The notes: generated by a model from the sequence alone, not told the origin. Shown: positions 14,982 through 23,763, numbered from the stretch's first letter. The stretch: DNA of 64,000 nucleotides from Paenibacillus uliginis N3/975 (GCF_900177425.1 NZ_LT840184.1:2972669-3036668); one strand, 5' to 3'. Program-made: numbers and translations.

Positions 14982-16454
14982 TTGGAAAATTATGATTACG
15001 ACTTGCAATCGATTCAGGAAACCCGGGAGTTGGCCCGTGCAGGAAAAGCGGCCGCCGATATCCTTGCCGGATACAATGCTGAACAGATTGACAGAATTGT
15101 ACAAAACATGGTGCGGATAGCGGAGGTCAACGCCGCCGAACTGGCTGCGCTGGCAGTGGAGGAAACCGGATTTGGCAAGATTGAGGATAAGATCTTCAAA
15201 AACCGTCTGGCTTCTACGGAGCTATATGAATCCATTCGGGATACGAAAACGATTGGGGTTATCCACGAGGACAAGACGAATCAATTAATAGAGATTGCCG
15301 AGCCTGTCGGACTGCTCATGGGTATTATTCCATCAACCAATCCGACATCCACTACGATTTTCAAATCTATCATTGCGATAAAAGCTCGCAATGGAATCAT
15401 ATTTTCGCCACATCCTTCGTCAAAGAAATCCATCCTGCGGGCCGCGGAATTGATGCACGCTGCCGCTGTCGAGGCAGGGGCTCCCGAAGGAATCATTGGC
15501 TGCGTTACCAAGCCGTCCATGCCGGCGACGCAGGAACTGATGAAGTGCGATGAAATCGCAATGATTATCGCAACGGGCGGCTCAGCTATGGTGAAATCCG
15601 CCTACAGTGCGGGTAAGCCGGCGCTGGGGGTGGGACCGGGTAATGTACCGGCCTATATTGAGCGCACTGCTGATATTCCAAAGGCGGTGGCAAATATCAT
15701 TGCCAGCAAAACCTTCGATTACGGTACAATCTGTGCATCTGAACAGGCTGTTATCGTGGAGGAATGCATCCGTTCTCAGGTGATCGCGGAGTTTGAGCGT
15801 CAGGGCGGTTACTTTATGAATCAGGAGGAAACTGCTAAAGTCGCGGCAAAGCTGTTTGTAAAAGGCCATGCCATGAATTCAAGACTGGTGGGACGTTCAC
15901 CTCAGGTGATCGCGGAAGCGGCCGGTATTCAAATTCCAACAGGAGTCAAGGTGCTGTTAGGCGAACAGCAGGGCGTGGGAGAGAAATTCCCGCTGTCCTA
16001 CGAAAAGCTAACTACCGTATTGGCGTTTTACACCGTACAGGACTGGCGTGAGGCTTGCGATCTAAGTGTGGGGCTGCTGCGTAACGGCGGCATAGGACAT
16101 AGCTTCTCCATCCATACGCAGAATCACGATATGGTCATGGAGTTTGCGCAAAAACCTGTATTCCGCATTTTGGTGAATACGGGCTCCACGCAGGGCGGTG
16201 TGGGTGCAAGCACCGGGCTTGCCCCGGCCTTCACTTTGGGATGTGGAACCTGGGGCGGCAGCGCCACTTCAGATAATGTGGGACCACAGCACTTGATTAA
16301 TATCAAGCGTGTGGCTTATGGCATTAAGGACTGTACGGCACAAAGCACTTATTCTGTTCCAACTCCACAGCCGCCGAAGCAACAGGAGGATGCGCTGCTG
16401 TTGAATCTGGTCGATGAGCTGGTGTCTATTTTGCAGAAAAGCGGTGACTGTTAG
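14982..16454 (+). CDS. Acylating (CoA-dependent) acetaldehyde dehydrogenase
   Basis: A ~490-residue aldehyde dehydrogenase of the EutE/PduP/CutF type that converts acetaldehyde, CoA and NAD+ to acetyl-CoA. Catalytic Cys is in TFDYGTICASEQAV; GVGPGNVPAYIE lines the cofactor site. The first ~20 residues (SIQETRELARAGKAAADIL) could serve as an encapsulation helix. The frame also has ATG 14973, but AGAGGAGG ends right against it, so TTG 14982, nine bases downstream, is the likelier start. The stop overlaps the pduL GTG by one base. Confidence 0.93.
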   Translation: MENYDYDLQSIQETRELARAGKAAADILAGYNAEQIDRIVQNMVRIAEVNAAELAALAVEETGFGKIEDKIFKNRLASTELYESIRDTKTIGVIHEDKTNQLIEIAEPVGLLMGIIPSTNPTSTTIFKSIIAIKARNGIIFSPHPSSKKSILRAAELMHAAAVEAGAPEGIIGCVTKPSMPATQELMKCDEIAMIIATGGSAMVKSAYSAGKPALGVGPGNVPAYIERTADIPKAVANIIASKTFDYGTICASEQAVIVEECIRSQVIAEFERQGGYFMNQEETAKVAAKLFVKGHAMNSRLVGRSPQVIAEAAGIQIPTGVKVLLGEQQGVGEKFPLSYEKLTTVLAFYTVQDWREACDLSVGLLRNGGIGHSFSIHTQNHDMVMEFAQKPVFRILVNTGSTQGGVGASTGLAPAFTLGCGTWGGSATSDNVGPQHLINIKRVAYGIKDCTAQSTYSVPTPQPPKQQEDALLLNLVDELVSILQKSGDC

Positions 16455-17101
16455 TGGGGAACTATGATCAAGTACTTTCATTGTTAATGGAGGTTGTATC
16501 CGGTGCTGGAAAGGCGGAAAAGGAGCCGCGCTCCATCCCTTTAGGGATTTCGAATCGCCATGTGCATCTTTCCCAGGCTGATGTGGATACGCTCTTCGGA
16601 GCCGGATATACGCTATCCAAAATGCGTGATTTGTCCCAACCCGGACAGTATGCATGTAATGAGACCGTTACGGTCTGCGGGCCCAAGGGGTCCATCGAAA
16701 AAGTGCGGGTTCTCGGCCCAGTGCGGAAACAGACCCAGGTAGAAATTATGCGGGGAGACTGTTTTAAGTTGGGCGTGAAAGCTCCAGTGCGTTTGTCCGG
16801 GGAGCTTGAAGGCACACCGGGCGTCACGTTGGTCGGGCCCAAGGGAAGCGTATATATTACCTGCGGCTTGATGGTTGCACAGCGCCACATTCATATGACG
16901 CCTGATGATGCCCTTTTCTTTGGCGTAACCGACGGAGAAATGGTCAGTATTCAATTTGATGGTCTCCGGGGCGGAGGGTACAATCAGGTCGCAATCAGAG
17001 TTAGCAGTGACGCCGCTCTCGACTGTCATATCGACGTTGAAGAGGCCAACGCGATGGATCTGACGTCGGCGTCTGTTATAAAAATCATAAAAAATTGTTA
17101 G
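16454..17101 (+). CDS. pduL: Phosphotransacylase PduL
   Basis: A 215-residue PduL-type phosphotransacylase, which turns acetyl-CoA and phosphate into acetyl-phosphate and recycles CoA within the compartment. Two PduL domains are visible, each with zinc-binding histidines: SNRHVHLS near residue 35 and AQRHIHMTPDDA near residue 140. The repeated GPKGS words are also typical. The start is GTG 16454, coupled to the aldehyde dehydrogenase stop. The next BMC-H gene starts 12 bases after its stop. Confidence 0.94.
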   Translation: MGNYDQVLSLLMEVVSGAGKAEKEPRSIPLGISNRHVHLSQADVDTLFGAGYTLSKMRDLSQPGQYACNETVTVCGPKGSIEKVRVLGPVRKQTQVEIMRGDCFKLGVKAPVRLSGELEGTPGVTLVGPKGSVYITCGLMVAQRHIHMTPDDALFFGVTDGEMVSIQFDGLRGGGYNQVAIRVSSDAALDCHIDVEEANAMDLTSASVIKIIKNC

Positions 17102-17113
17102 GAGGAAATGAAC

Positions 17114-17395
17114 ATGAGATCGGAAGCTCTTGGTTTGGTTGAAACAAAAGGTTTGGTAGGTTCTATCGAAGCAGCGGACGCTATGGTCAAAGCGGCCAAT
17201 GTCACCCTGATCGGCAAAGAGATGGCAGGTGGCGGCCTTGTTACCGTGATGGTACGGGGCGATGTAGGAGCAGTGAAGGCGGCGACGGATGCCGGCGCCG
17301 CGGCCGCGAAGAATGTTGGGGAACTCGTGTCGGTACATGTAATTCCACGTCCCCACAGCGAAGTGGAAAACATCCTTCCGCCTGCTAAGCAATAA
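17114..17395 (+). CDS. BMC-H hexameric shell protein
   Basis: A 93-residue canonical BMC-H protein: ALGLVETKGLVGSIEAADAM, KEMAGGGLVTVMVRGD, then HVIPRPHSEVENIL. ATG 17108 is in frame but only two bases from the GGAGG at 17101; ATG 17114 has the proper spacing and is preferred. It differs from the next BMC-H protein at only seven positions, so the two are a recent tandem duplication and would form interchangeable or mixed hexamers. Confidence 0.95.
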   Translation: MRSEALGLVETKGLVGSIEAADAMVKAANVTLIGKEMAGGGLVTVMVRGDVGAVKAATDAGAAAAKNVGELVSVHVIPRPHSEVENILPPAKQ

Positions 17396-17397
17396 TT

Positions 17398-17597
17398 CAA
17401 CAAATTATAAGAAAAACGTCTATCGATGTACTTTCTAAGAAGACAGACCGCATTTAGCGGATGTTTTCCTTGCGATTATAGAATTACTTAAGCTCCGCTT
17501 AAAACTTATAAATTCTATAATCTTAAAATAAGGCTATGCTTCCGAAGCAAGTTTTGTTCGGTGAGCTAGCGCTTTATTCTCACAAAACTTTTAGGAG
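17398..17597 (+). promoter_or_regulatory. Structured intergenic leader before last BMC-H gene
   Basis: A 211-base gap splits the two duplicate shell genes. GATTATAGAATT (17474-17485) pairs perfectly with AATTCTATAATC (17511-17522), enclosing TTAAGC/GCTTAA. Downstream, AAGTTTTGT pairs with ACAAAACTT around 17550-17592, just before TTTTAGGAGG. End words match the leader before eutS. It may allow extra expression or selective RNA stability for the main shell protein. Confidence 0.55.
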
Positions 17598-17606
17598 GAA
17601 TGTAAC

Positions 17607-17888
17607 ATGAAATCGGAAGCATTGGGTTTAATTGAAACAAAAGGTTTGGTAGGTTCTATCGAAGCAGCGGACGCTATGGTCAAAGCGGCCAATGTCACCT
17701 TGATCGGTAAAGAGATGGTAGGCGGCGGACTTGTCACCGTAATGGTACGAGGCGATGTAGGAGCAGTGAAAGCGGCAACGGACGCTGGTGCCGCAGCCGC
17801 ACAGCGTGTAGGGGAACTGTTATCCGTACATGTGATTCCTCGTCCTCACAGTGAAGTGGAAAACATTCTTCCCGCTGCTAAGCAATAA
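17607..17888 (+). CDS. BMC-H hexameric shell protein (duplicate)
   Basis: A 93-residue BMC-H protein nearly identical to the preceding one, with changes at positions 2, 9, 38, 67, 68, 72 and 90. The pore loop KEMVGGG is conserved apart from Ala-to-Val. TTTTAGGAGG gives it a strong ribosome site. It is the last gene of the choline operon and is followed directly by a very strong terminator. Confidence 0.95.
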   Translation: MKSEALGLIETKGLVGSIEAADAMVKAANVTLIGKEMVGGGLVTVMVRGDVGAVKAATDAGAAAAQRVGELLSVHVIPRPHSEVENILPAAKQ

Positions 17889-17906
17889 TTTATATTCATG
17901 TTCTGC

Positions 17907-17950
17907 AAAAGGCCAAAACTCAGTAAAACGGTTTTGGCCTTTTTATTTTT
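17907..17950 (+). terminator. Terminator of the choline microcompartment operon
   Basis: AAAAGGCCAAAAC pairs perfectly with GTTTTGGCCTTTT around an 11-nt loop, followed by a T-rich tract. It starts 19 bases after the last stop. Confidence 0.92.
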
Positions 17951-18137
17951 GTCTGCAAGAATCCGCTTTTCGAAAGCTTGTCGAAGTGGTGTATTTCTAT
18001 AAATAAGCTTTGAGGAGGAGGGAAGTACTATTTCCAAACAGGTTGAAAATTGCTATAATAGAGATGATATATTGTGAAAAATTTAGCATGTAACGTCTAT
18101 TTTCCCGTTCATTCTCGGTGAAAGGTGCAACGAGATT

Positions 18138-19316
18138 ATGCTGAAAACCGATAGTCCGATCGCAACCAAAGTATACGCACGATACAGTGGCATCCTATCT
18201 CTTTCCAAGCTCTCGCTGCTGCTGCACGATCACAATGGAGACGTTTTGCTGGAGTTCAATCCGTCCCCTGATTTCTGCAGGCATTTTTGTTGGGAGAATC
18301 CTACACGACCTTGCGCGGATTATTTAAAGCGCTTTATTTCCGGCGAACAGGGGCGATTTGTTTGCTGTTACGGCCTGGAGAATATTTTGCTACCTATTAT
18401 GGTCAAAGATGAGGTTGTTGGCTTCATATCGGGGATGCAGGCGTATTCCCAGGAGAGGGAATTTCAGAAGTATCTGATTAACACGGCGGAATTGGCCGAA
18501 ATGAAGGGGCTGGATTTGGAAGTTGTCGCGAAGGCGATATCAGCTTTTCCAACCATTGACAAGGAAAAAGCAGATATTCACGAGCAGCTTTGCCATCATA
18601 TCGCAAGGAATATTGCGCTCGACATCGCCGAAAGCTCGCAGGACAACACAAGGATTATCAATCGTCTATCTGCGGAAAAGGAAATACTGGAGAAGAAAGT
18701 GATTGACTTAGAAGCAAAAAATATGTCTCTAGTCATCAATCCGCATTTTCTGTTCAATACTTTGAATTCCATTGCCCGCATCGCCTATTTCGAACACTCC
18801 CATACAACGGAGGAATTGATCTATTGCCTGTCCGACTTGCTCCGATACAATGTTAAACAGGATGATCAGCTTCATACCATCGCATCCGAAATGGATAACA
18901 TTGAGAAGTATTTGTATATACAAAAGGCGCGTTTCAAGAATCGTCTGCAGTATGAAATCATTGTTCCTAATGAATTAAAGGCTTATCGCATTCCGAATAT
19001 GGTGATTCAGCCTATCGTGGAAAATGCAGTAATTCATGGAATTACCCCTAAGCGGGACGGGGGAACCGTACGTCTGATTGCCGAAAAGTACAGAAATGAT
19101 ATCACCATTTCTGTTATTGACAACGGTAACGGGTTCTCGCCAGAGGTACTAAAGCTCATTCATCAGCCGGACAGCAAGATCGGCGTGGGCTTCCGGAGTA
19201 CCGATAGCCGTTTGAAGCGTTATTTCGGAGAAGAGTATGGGTTATCGATCGTGAAATCCGATTACAGCGGGAGCACGGTTAACATCCGCATCCCCACCCA
19301 ACCAAATGCGAGGTGA
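18138..19316 (+). CDS. PocR-domain sensor histidine kinase (LytS/YesM-type)
   Basis: A 392-residue predicted soluble kinase without membrane segments. Residues ~10-150 form a PocR-type sensing domain with clustered cysteines (FCRHFCWENPTRPC, later RFVCCYG), often found beside propanediol and choline loci. A coiled coil at ~170-200 is followed by the His_kinase motif NPHFLFNTLNSIARIAYFE and an ATPase domain (VIQPIVENAVIHGI, then VIDNGNGF). It likely senses choline or a small alcohol in the cytoplasm and activates the response regulator four bases downstream. A TATAAT at 18054 lacks a good -35, consistent with weak or controlled expression. Confidence 0.88.
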   Translation: MLKTDSPIATKVYARYSGILSLSKLSLLLHDHNGDVLLEFNPSPDFCRHFCWENPTRPCADYLKRFISGEQGRFVCCYGLENILLPIMVKDEVVGFISGMQAYSQEREFQKYLINTAELAEMKGLDLEVVAKAISAFPTIDKEKADIHEQLCHHIARNIALDIAESSQDNTRIINRLSAEKEILEKKVIDLEAKNMSLVINPHFLFNTLNSIARIAYFEHSHTTEELIYCLSDLLRYNVKQDDQLHTIASEMDNIEKYLYIQKARFKNRLQYEIIVPNELKAYRIPNMVIQPIVENAVIHGITPKRDGGTVRLIAEKYRNDITISVIDNGNGFSPEVLKLIHQPDSKIGVGFRSTDSRLKRYFGEEYGLSIVKSDYSGSTVNIRIPTQPNAR

Positions 19317-19320
19317 TGCA

Positions 19321-20088
19321 ATGAGCGTAGTTATGTTTGTTGAAGATGAACCGATAGAACTGGAATTTCTTCAATCCATCGCGCAGGAAATCCTGGGTGC
19401 TGAAGATAAGCTTCTAATTTGTGATACGGGTATGCAAGCGATTAAGCTCGCCAAGCAATATCGGCCGGATATTATTTTTATGGATATCATGCTACCTGAA
19501 ATGGATGGAATATCCTCGTTACAGGAAATTCGCCGTTTTCTCCCTGACGCATGCGTGACGATATTGTCTGCCAGCTCGGATTTCTCCTATGCACAGGCGG
19601 CAATCAGTCTGCAGGTACACGAATATTTGCTTAAGCCGGTCAAGCCGGAAAAATTGCGGCAAATGATTCGTAAGGGGCTGGAGAAGGCCGCTCAATCAGA
19701 AGATAATTATTTAGCAGAAACTTATCAGATAGAATCGGCTCAAGAATGTCAGCGCTTTATTAAAGAAGCAGTCGATTATATTCAGCAGAATTACAAAGAT
19801 AAGCTGACCCTGCAAATGGTGGCGAGTCATGTGTACATGAATGCCCAATATTTTAGCCGCATATTCAAAAGGGAGCTCGGCGTTACTTATACGGATTATG
19901 TGAATAAGCTCAAGATTACACATGCCTGCAAGCTTCTTGAGACTACCGGGTATCCCGCCTATCGCATCTCCACAGAATGCGGCTTTACCGATCCGTCTTA
20001 TTTCAACCGGGTATTCTACAAGCAAATGGATATGACGCCGAAGGAATACAAAAAAAGCGTACTTGCCAAAAGAAAAAACACGAAATAG
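19321..20088 (+). CDS. AraC-type response regulator
   Basis: A 255-residue response regulator. The receiver domain has acidic residues in VEDEPIELE, the phospho-acceptor in PDIIFMDIMLPEMDG and the closing Lys in EYLLKPVKPEKL. Residues ~155-250 are an AraC-type double helix-turn-helix (LTLQMVASHVYMNAQYFSRI, then FTDPSYFNRVFYKQ). It is partner of the PocR kinase and the best candidate activator of the choline operon. ATG 19306 is in frame, but 19321 has the better ribosome site and does not overlap the kinase. Confidence 0.9.
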   Translation: MSVVMFVEDEPIELEFLQSIAQEILGAEDKLLICDTGMQAIKLAKQYRPDIIFMDIMLPEMDGISSLQEIRRFLPDACVTILSASSDFSYAQAAISLQVHEYLLKPVKPEKLRQMIRKGLEKAAQSEDNYLAETYQIESAQECQRFIKEAVDYIQQNYKDKLTLQMVASHVYMNAQYFSRIFKRELGVTYTDYVNKLKITHACKLLETTGYPAYRISTECGFTDPSYFNRVFYKQMDMTPKEYKKSVLAKRKNTK

Positions 20089-20097
20089 AGTTCCAGA

Positions 20098-20131
20098 AGT
20101 CTCCCCCGATTACGGTGGGAGGCTTTTTTGT
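20098..20131 (+). terminator. Terminator after the two-component genes
   Basis: AGTCTCCC..CCG pairs with CGG.GGGAGGCT and is followed by TTTTTTG, ten bases after the response regulator stop. Confidence 0.8.
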
Positions 20132-20290
20132 TGGCTTTATCGTCCTAAAAGTACGAATAGTACAAGAATGGAGAAAAAGTAATTCAGGGAGTCCAACAAG
20201 AGGTACGGTTAGTAAAAGGCGCAATGGCCGCTTTGTTATACAATGAAGATACATCTACTAAGATAAATCTACTTAAACAGAGGTGTATGG

Positions 20291-21301
20291 ATGATGAAGG
20301 AAACAGTGGCAGCTCCCATGGCTACGGCCGGCATGCTGAAACAAAAGATGAACAGTCGTTTCCGAAGAAATGGAATCGCTTACGGGCTGATTTCCGGGTT
20401 AACGTTCGGCCTTTACAGTACCGTCGTTGCCCTAGCCATGATGAAGGAGCCTTTTCTGGGGGTCATAGGAGCGTTTGCGGCGCCCATAGTGGCATCGGCG
20501 ATCAATGATGCTTTGGCGGCGATCTGGCTTTTGATCTGGAACTTCAAGAAAGGGAAGATCAAAGAAATCGGCCGCAGCCTGGTAACAATACCGGGGTTGA
20601 TGGTCGCAATTGCCGCGGTGTTTGGCGGCCCGATCGCCAACGGGGCCTATTTGGTTGGGATTGATATGGCTGGAGCGGCGGCTATCCCCATTTCGGCGCT
20701 TTGTCCGATGTTTGGGGCTATTTTCGCTCGAATGTTCCTGAAGCAGAAGATTGATAAACGGGTGGCCCTCGGCATGTTCATCTGTGTTATCGGGGCGGCG
20801 CTCATTTCCTATGTCAAGCCTGATGGGGGCGTGGATAATTTCACACTAGGCATTATTTTTGCTCTGGTGGCTGCACTTGGCTGGGGACTTGAAGGCGTAT
20901 TTGCCACTTTCGGGATGTCCATGCTTGATTCCAATATCGCCATTACCATTCGCGAGGGCGTTTCCGGAATCGTTTACATTGCCGTGCTGATCCCTATCTT
21001 CGGCGCGACGGATCTCTTTGCTTCCGCGCTTGGCTCCGTATCGCCTATGCTCATTATCACGGCTGCGGCCCTGTTTACGGCAATCTCTTTCCTGACTTGG
21101 TATATGGCCAACAATATGGTTGGCGTTGCTGTCGGAATGTCGCTCAACATTACCTATGTGCTGTGGGGGGTTGTCTTTGCAGCTATATTCCTCGGTAATG
21201 CGTTGACTCCTACGATAATTGCCGGTGCAATTATCATTACACTTGGAGCGCTTTTAGTGTCGATGAATCCAATGGATCTGTTCAAAAAGAAGGAGGCGTA
21301 A
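20291..21301 (+). CDS. DMT-superfamily (EamA) transporter
   Basis: A 336-residue membrane protein with about ten transmembrane helices in two EamA repeats: helices begin near GIAYGLISGLTFGLY and again near LGIIFALVAALGWGLEGVFA. Small drug/metabolite transporters recur beside choline-lyase loci, where choline import or trimethylamine export has been suggested. Either role here is inference from position. The start is ATG 20291 (or 20294) after AGAGGTG. The stop is four bases from the next gene. Confidence 0.82.
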   Translation: MMKETVAAPMATAGMLKQKMNSRFRRNGIAYGLISGLTFGLYSTVVALAMMKEPFLGVIGAFAAPIVASAINDALAAIWLLIWNFKKGKIKEIGRSLVTIPGLMVAIAAVFGGPIANGAYLVGIDMAGAAAIPISALCPMFGAIFARMFLKQKIDKRVALGMFICVIGAALISYVKPDGGVDNFTLGIIFALVAALGWGLEGVFATFGMSMLDSNIAITIREGVSGIVYIAVLIPIFGATDLFASALGSVSPMLIITAAALFTAISFLTWYMANNMVGVAVGMSLNITYVLWGVVFAAIFLGNALTPTIIAGAIIITLGALLVSMNPMDLFKKKEA

Positions 21302-21305
21302 GCAA

Positions 21306-21614
21306 ATGCCATTGTTGCCGATCCGCTCCCGGGTGCTGCTTTTCATGTCTACTGTGCAGCAGGCAAATATTGATGATGCGATGGACGCTTTGAAAAGCGA
21401 ATACGGTGGAGAACGTCAATTTACAAGAGCAAACTTTCTGGATCATATGCTGTCGTTGCAGGCAAACGGACTGATTGACGAGGTTCATTACGAGCTGGAT
21501 GCTAACGGGGAATTATGTATGTACTATGCAATCAACGATGAGGGAATTCGTACGATCAATAAATATTTGCCTAAAAAGTGGACGCAAAACTATGAACAAT
21601 CCATGGCGAATTAA
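21306..21614 (+). CDS. Small conserved protein coupled to the transporter, possible winged helix
   Basis: A 102-residue soluble protein. The pattern TVQQANIDDAMDALKSEYG then FLDHMLSLQANGLIDEVHYE and DEGIRTINKYLPKKW looks like a PadR/MarR-style winged helix, with a helix, helix and beta-wing followed by a C-terminal helix, but the match is by eye only. AAGGAGG lies in the last codons of the transporter gene, so translation is coupled. It may regulate or partner the transporter. Confidence 0.6.
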   Translation: MPLLPIRSRVLLFMSTVQQANIDDAMDALKSEYGGERQFTRANFLDHMLSLQANGLIDEVHYELDANGELCMYYAINDEGIRTINKYLPKKWTQNYEQSMAN

Positions 21615-21654
21615 TATAAGGATTTTTTAGACGAACTATAAGAAATTTTTAAAA

Positions 21655-21790
21655 TATAATCTATTTTGTGGTCAAAGTCCTCTTCACCGAACGGATCAAT
21701 CCGGCAGGTCAGCGCGTCCGTGTTGATTAATCGGTGGAAGAGGAGTGATGAAGATCCCGTTCTCCCGTCAGGAGGACGGGATTTCTTTTT
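21655..21790 (+). ncRNA. Candidate structured RNA with terminator
   Basis: TATAAT at 21655 is followed by a long hairpin: TCCTCTTCACCGA (21678-21690) pairs with TCGGTGGAAGAGGA (21731-21744), with a further inner ATCAA/TTGAT stem. A strong terminator follows (ATCCCGT..CTCC with GGAG.ACGGGAT, then TTCTTTTT, 21754-21790). There is no ORF inside. It could be an independent small RNA or the 3' untranslated region of the transporter operon. Confidence 0.45.
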
Positions 21791-21850
21791 CTAAATCCAG
21801 CTACACCTTTAGGTATCCTGCGATGTCTGAGTTAATATGCTGACGATACA

Positions 21851-22052
21851 ATAACGCATCCCAAAATCCTCAATTTCAGTGAGAAAGAATACGACAAGAG
21901 AGAGCTTAAAGAAAAAGAGCACTCGGAGAAACATCGGAAGGAAGGGCGTTACGAGGATCCGGTAGGAATACTCGTTATGATTACACCAACGTCAAGGGTT
22001 ACGCTGCTTATGTATCTCTTACTAATAACATACATTTTCCTCAAAATAATGA
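21851..22052 (+). pseudogene. Decayed ORF of unknown origin
   Basis: The 638-base gap before the MocR gene holds, besides the structured RNA and a terminator, a lysine/glutamate-rich reading frame (NFSEKEYDKRELKEKEHSEK) that continues after a frame change at about 21960 as YDYTNVKGYAAYVSLTNN. It has no start codon with a ribosome site. I do not recognise the parent protein. Confidence 0.3.
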
Positions 22053-22164
22053 ACAAACTCTTTAATATTTTCGATTACGAAGGCCGCTTCTTCTTTTGAT
22101 ATCGGAGGACAAGAACTTATGATGCGAGGTAAGGATATGAGGCTGTACAGAGGAAAATATGTGG

Positions 22165-22210
22165 AAGAACCACCAAAGGATGAAAAATCAAGTAGGGTGG
22201 TTCTTTTTTT
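22165..22210 (+). terminator. Terminator upstream of the MocR gene
   Basis: AAGAACCACC pairs with GGGTGGTTCTT and runs into a T-tract. It sits 43 bases before the MocR start, so it could end upstream transcription or act as an attenuator. Confidence 0.65.
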
Positions 22211-22252
22211 CTGTCGTTTTCTATGCCACATTATATATGGGGGCGATGAAGA

Positions 22253-23737
22253 ATGTTCCAGGATTTCAAGTTCGTTAGTGACCGTCCGGTCGCGATACAA
22301 GTGAAAGAATTCGTCAAACGTTTAATTATAAAAGGGGCGCTTCAAGCGGATCAGAAGCTACCCTCCACACGTGAAATGAGTGGTCTGCTTAAGGTGAGCC
22401 GTAACACAGTCATTGCAGCCTATGAAGGCTTGGAGGATGACGGATTTACGTATGCTATTCCCGGCAAGGGCAACTATGTGGCTGCTATGGTGGGCCAGTC
22501 AGCTGTAGATAACGGAGAAGCTGACAGCTCTGCTGCCGGGCAGATCGACTGGAAGTCAAGAATGAATGAGTATGCTGTATCGGCTGTAGAGCTGGATATG
22601 ATGAAACAGGGCATTCGTGCCAAAAAAGGAACCATCTCGTTCACAAGCATCGCTCCGGATGAGCAACTGTTCGATCTCGGAAATGTAAGGCGAGCCTTTA
22701 TGGACCGGATGGCAATCGAAGGGCAGGTGCTGCTCAACTACGGATATGCCAAGGGCTACAAGCCGCTGATCGATTACCTGATGCATTATATGGAAAACAA
22801 GGGCGTCGATATAAGCGGCAAGGATATGCTGATTACAAGCGGGTTTACAGAAGGCTTTGACATTGTACTGTCGGCATTACGCCCTTCTGCACGCCGCGGA
22901 GCGGCAATTTGTGAAAATCCGACACATCATACAGCGATCAAAAATTTGAAGCTGCAAGGTTTTGAGATTACCGGCATTCCGATGGAGCATGACGGAATTG
23001 ATGTGAAGCAGCTAGAGGCGGTACTGCAGACCAAGAGCTTTGATCTAGCCTATTTAACTCCTTCCTATCACAATCCGACAGGCATCGTCATGTCGCCGAA
23101 AAAGCGCAGCACCGTTATGAAACTAATGATGCGTTATCAGATTCCGGTGATCGAGGATGGATTCAATGAGGAGCTGCGCTACTCGGGAGCGCATGTTGCA
23201 CCTTTAATAGCGACAGCAGGTCAAGGGAACGGAGTTATCTATATCGGCAGCTTCTCCAAGGTGCTGTTCCCTGGCTTGAGAGTAGGTTGGGTGCTTGGAG
23301 ACCAAGAGCTGATCGACACTCTGGTAAGCATTAAGCGTGCACGCACTATTCATACATCAACAATCGATCAATCGATTTTATATCAATATTTGTTTAACGG
23401 AAATTTCGATAAGTATGTAAAAAAAGCACGTACGGAGTATAAGCGCAAATATGAGCTGACAAAGGCTTGCTGTGAAGCACATCTTCCTGATGCGCAGCTG
23501 TCTGGCGACGGGGGCTTGCATTTGTTTCTCACCTTCCCAACAGGCATAAATACGCACCAGCTGCTAGAAGCTTGCATAGAGCAAGGTGTAATTTTCACAC
23601 CGGGAGACAGGTTTTTTATTCAAGAAGGCGAAGGAACGAATACATTGCGGCTTGGTTTTTCACGAGTAACGGATGAAAATATCAAGCGGGGTATTCAAAT
23701 CATCGGCAAACAGGTGCGTAGCTTTCTTAAGGTATAA
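22253..23737 (+). CDS. MocR-family transcriptional regulator (GntR HTH plus aminotransferase-like domain)
   Basis: A 494-residue MocR/GabR-type protein. Residues ~1-75 are a GntR winged helix (KLPSTREMSGLLKVSRNTVI). The rest is an aminotransferase fold with the PLP lysine in YIGSFSKVLFPGLRVGW and the substrate segment YLTPSYHNPTG. MocR proteins use PLP adducts as signals. It precedes a D-Ala-D-Ala ligase gene by 23 bases; a MocR regulator called DdlR controls ddl in Brevibacillus, so this is likely a DdlR-like activator of the downstream genes. Confidence 0.88.
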   Translation: MFQDFKFVSDRPVAIQVKEFVKRLIIKGALQADQKLPSTREMSGLLKVSRNTVIAAYEGLEDDGFTYAIPGKGNYVAAMVGQSAVDNGEADSSAAGQIDWKSRMNEYAVSAVELDMMKQGIRAKKGTISFTSIAPDEQLFDLGNVRRAFMDRMAIEGQVLLNYGYAKGYKPLIDYLMHYMENKGVDISGKDMLITSGFTEGFDIVLSALRPSARRGAAICENPTHHTAIKNLKLQGFEITGIPMEHDGIDVKQLEAVLQTKSFDLAYLTPSYHNPTGIVMSPKKRSTVMKLMMRYQIPVIEDGFNEELRYSGAHVAPLIATAGQGNGVIYIGSFSKVLFPGLRVGWVLGDQELIDTLVSIKRARTIHTSTIDQSILYQYLFNGNFDKYVKKARTEYKRKYELTKACCEAHLPDAQLSGDGGLHLFLTFPTGINTHQLLEACIEQGVIFTPGDRFFIQEGEGTNTLRLGFSRVTDENIKRGIQIIGKQVRSFLKV

Positions 23738-23763
23738 CGATTTTAAGAAAAAGAGGTGTCATG

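Noticed and set aside
10441..17597. Operon leaders as cobalamin or other known riboswitches
   Set aside because: I cannot find B12-box or other conserved riboswitch sequence words; only inverted repeats are visible.
22022..22300. 92-codon minus-strand ORF upstream of the MocR gene
   Set aside because: It crosses a terminator hairpin and the MocR start, and has no ribosome site. Only its last ~25 residues look protein-like, which is too little to call a gene.
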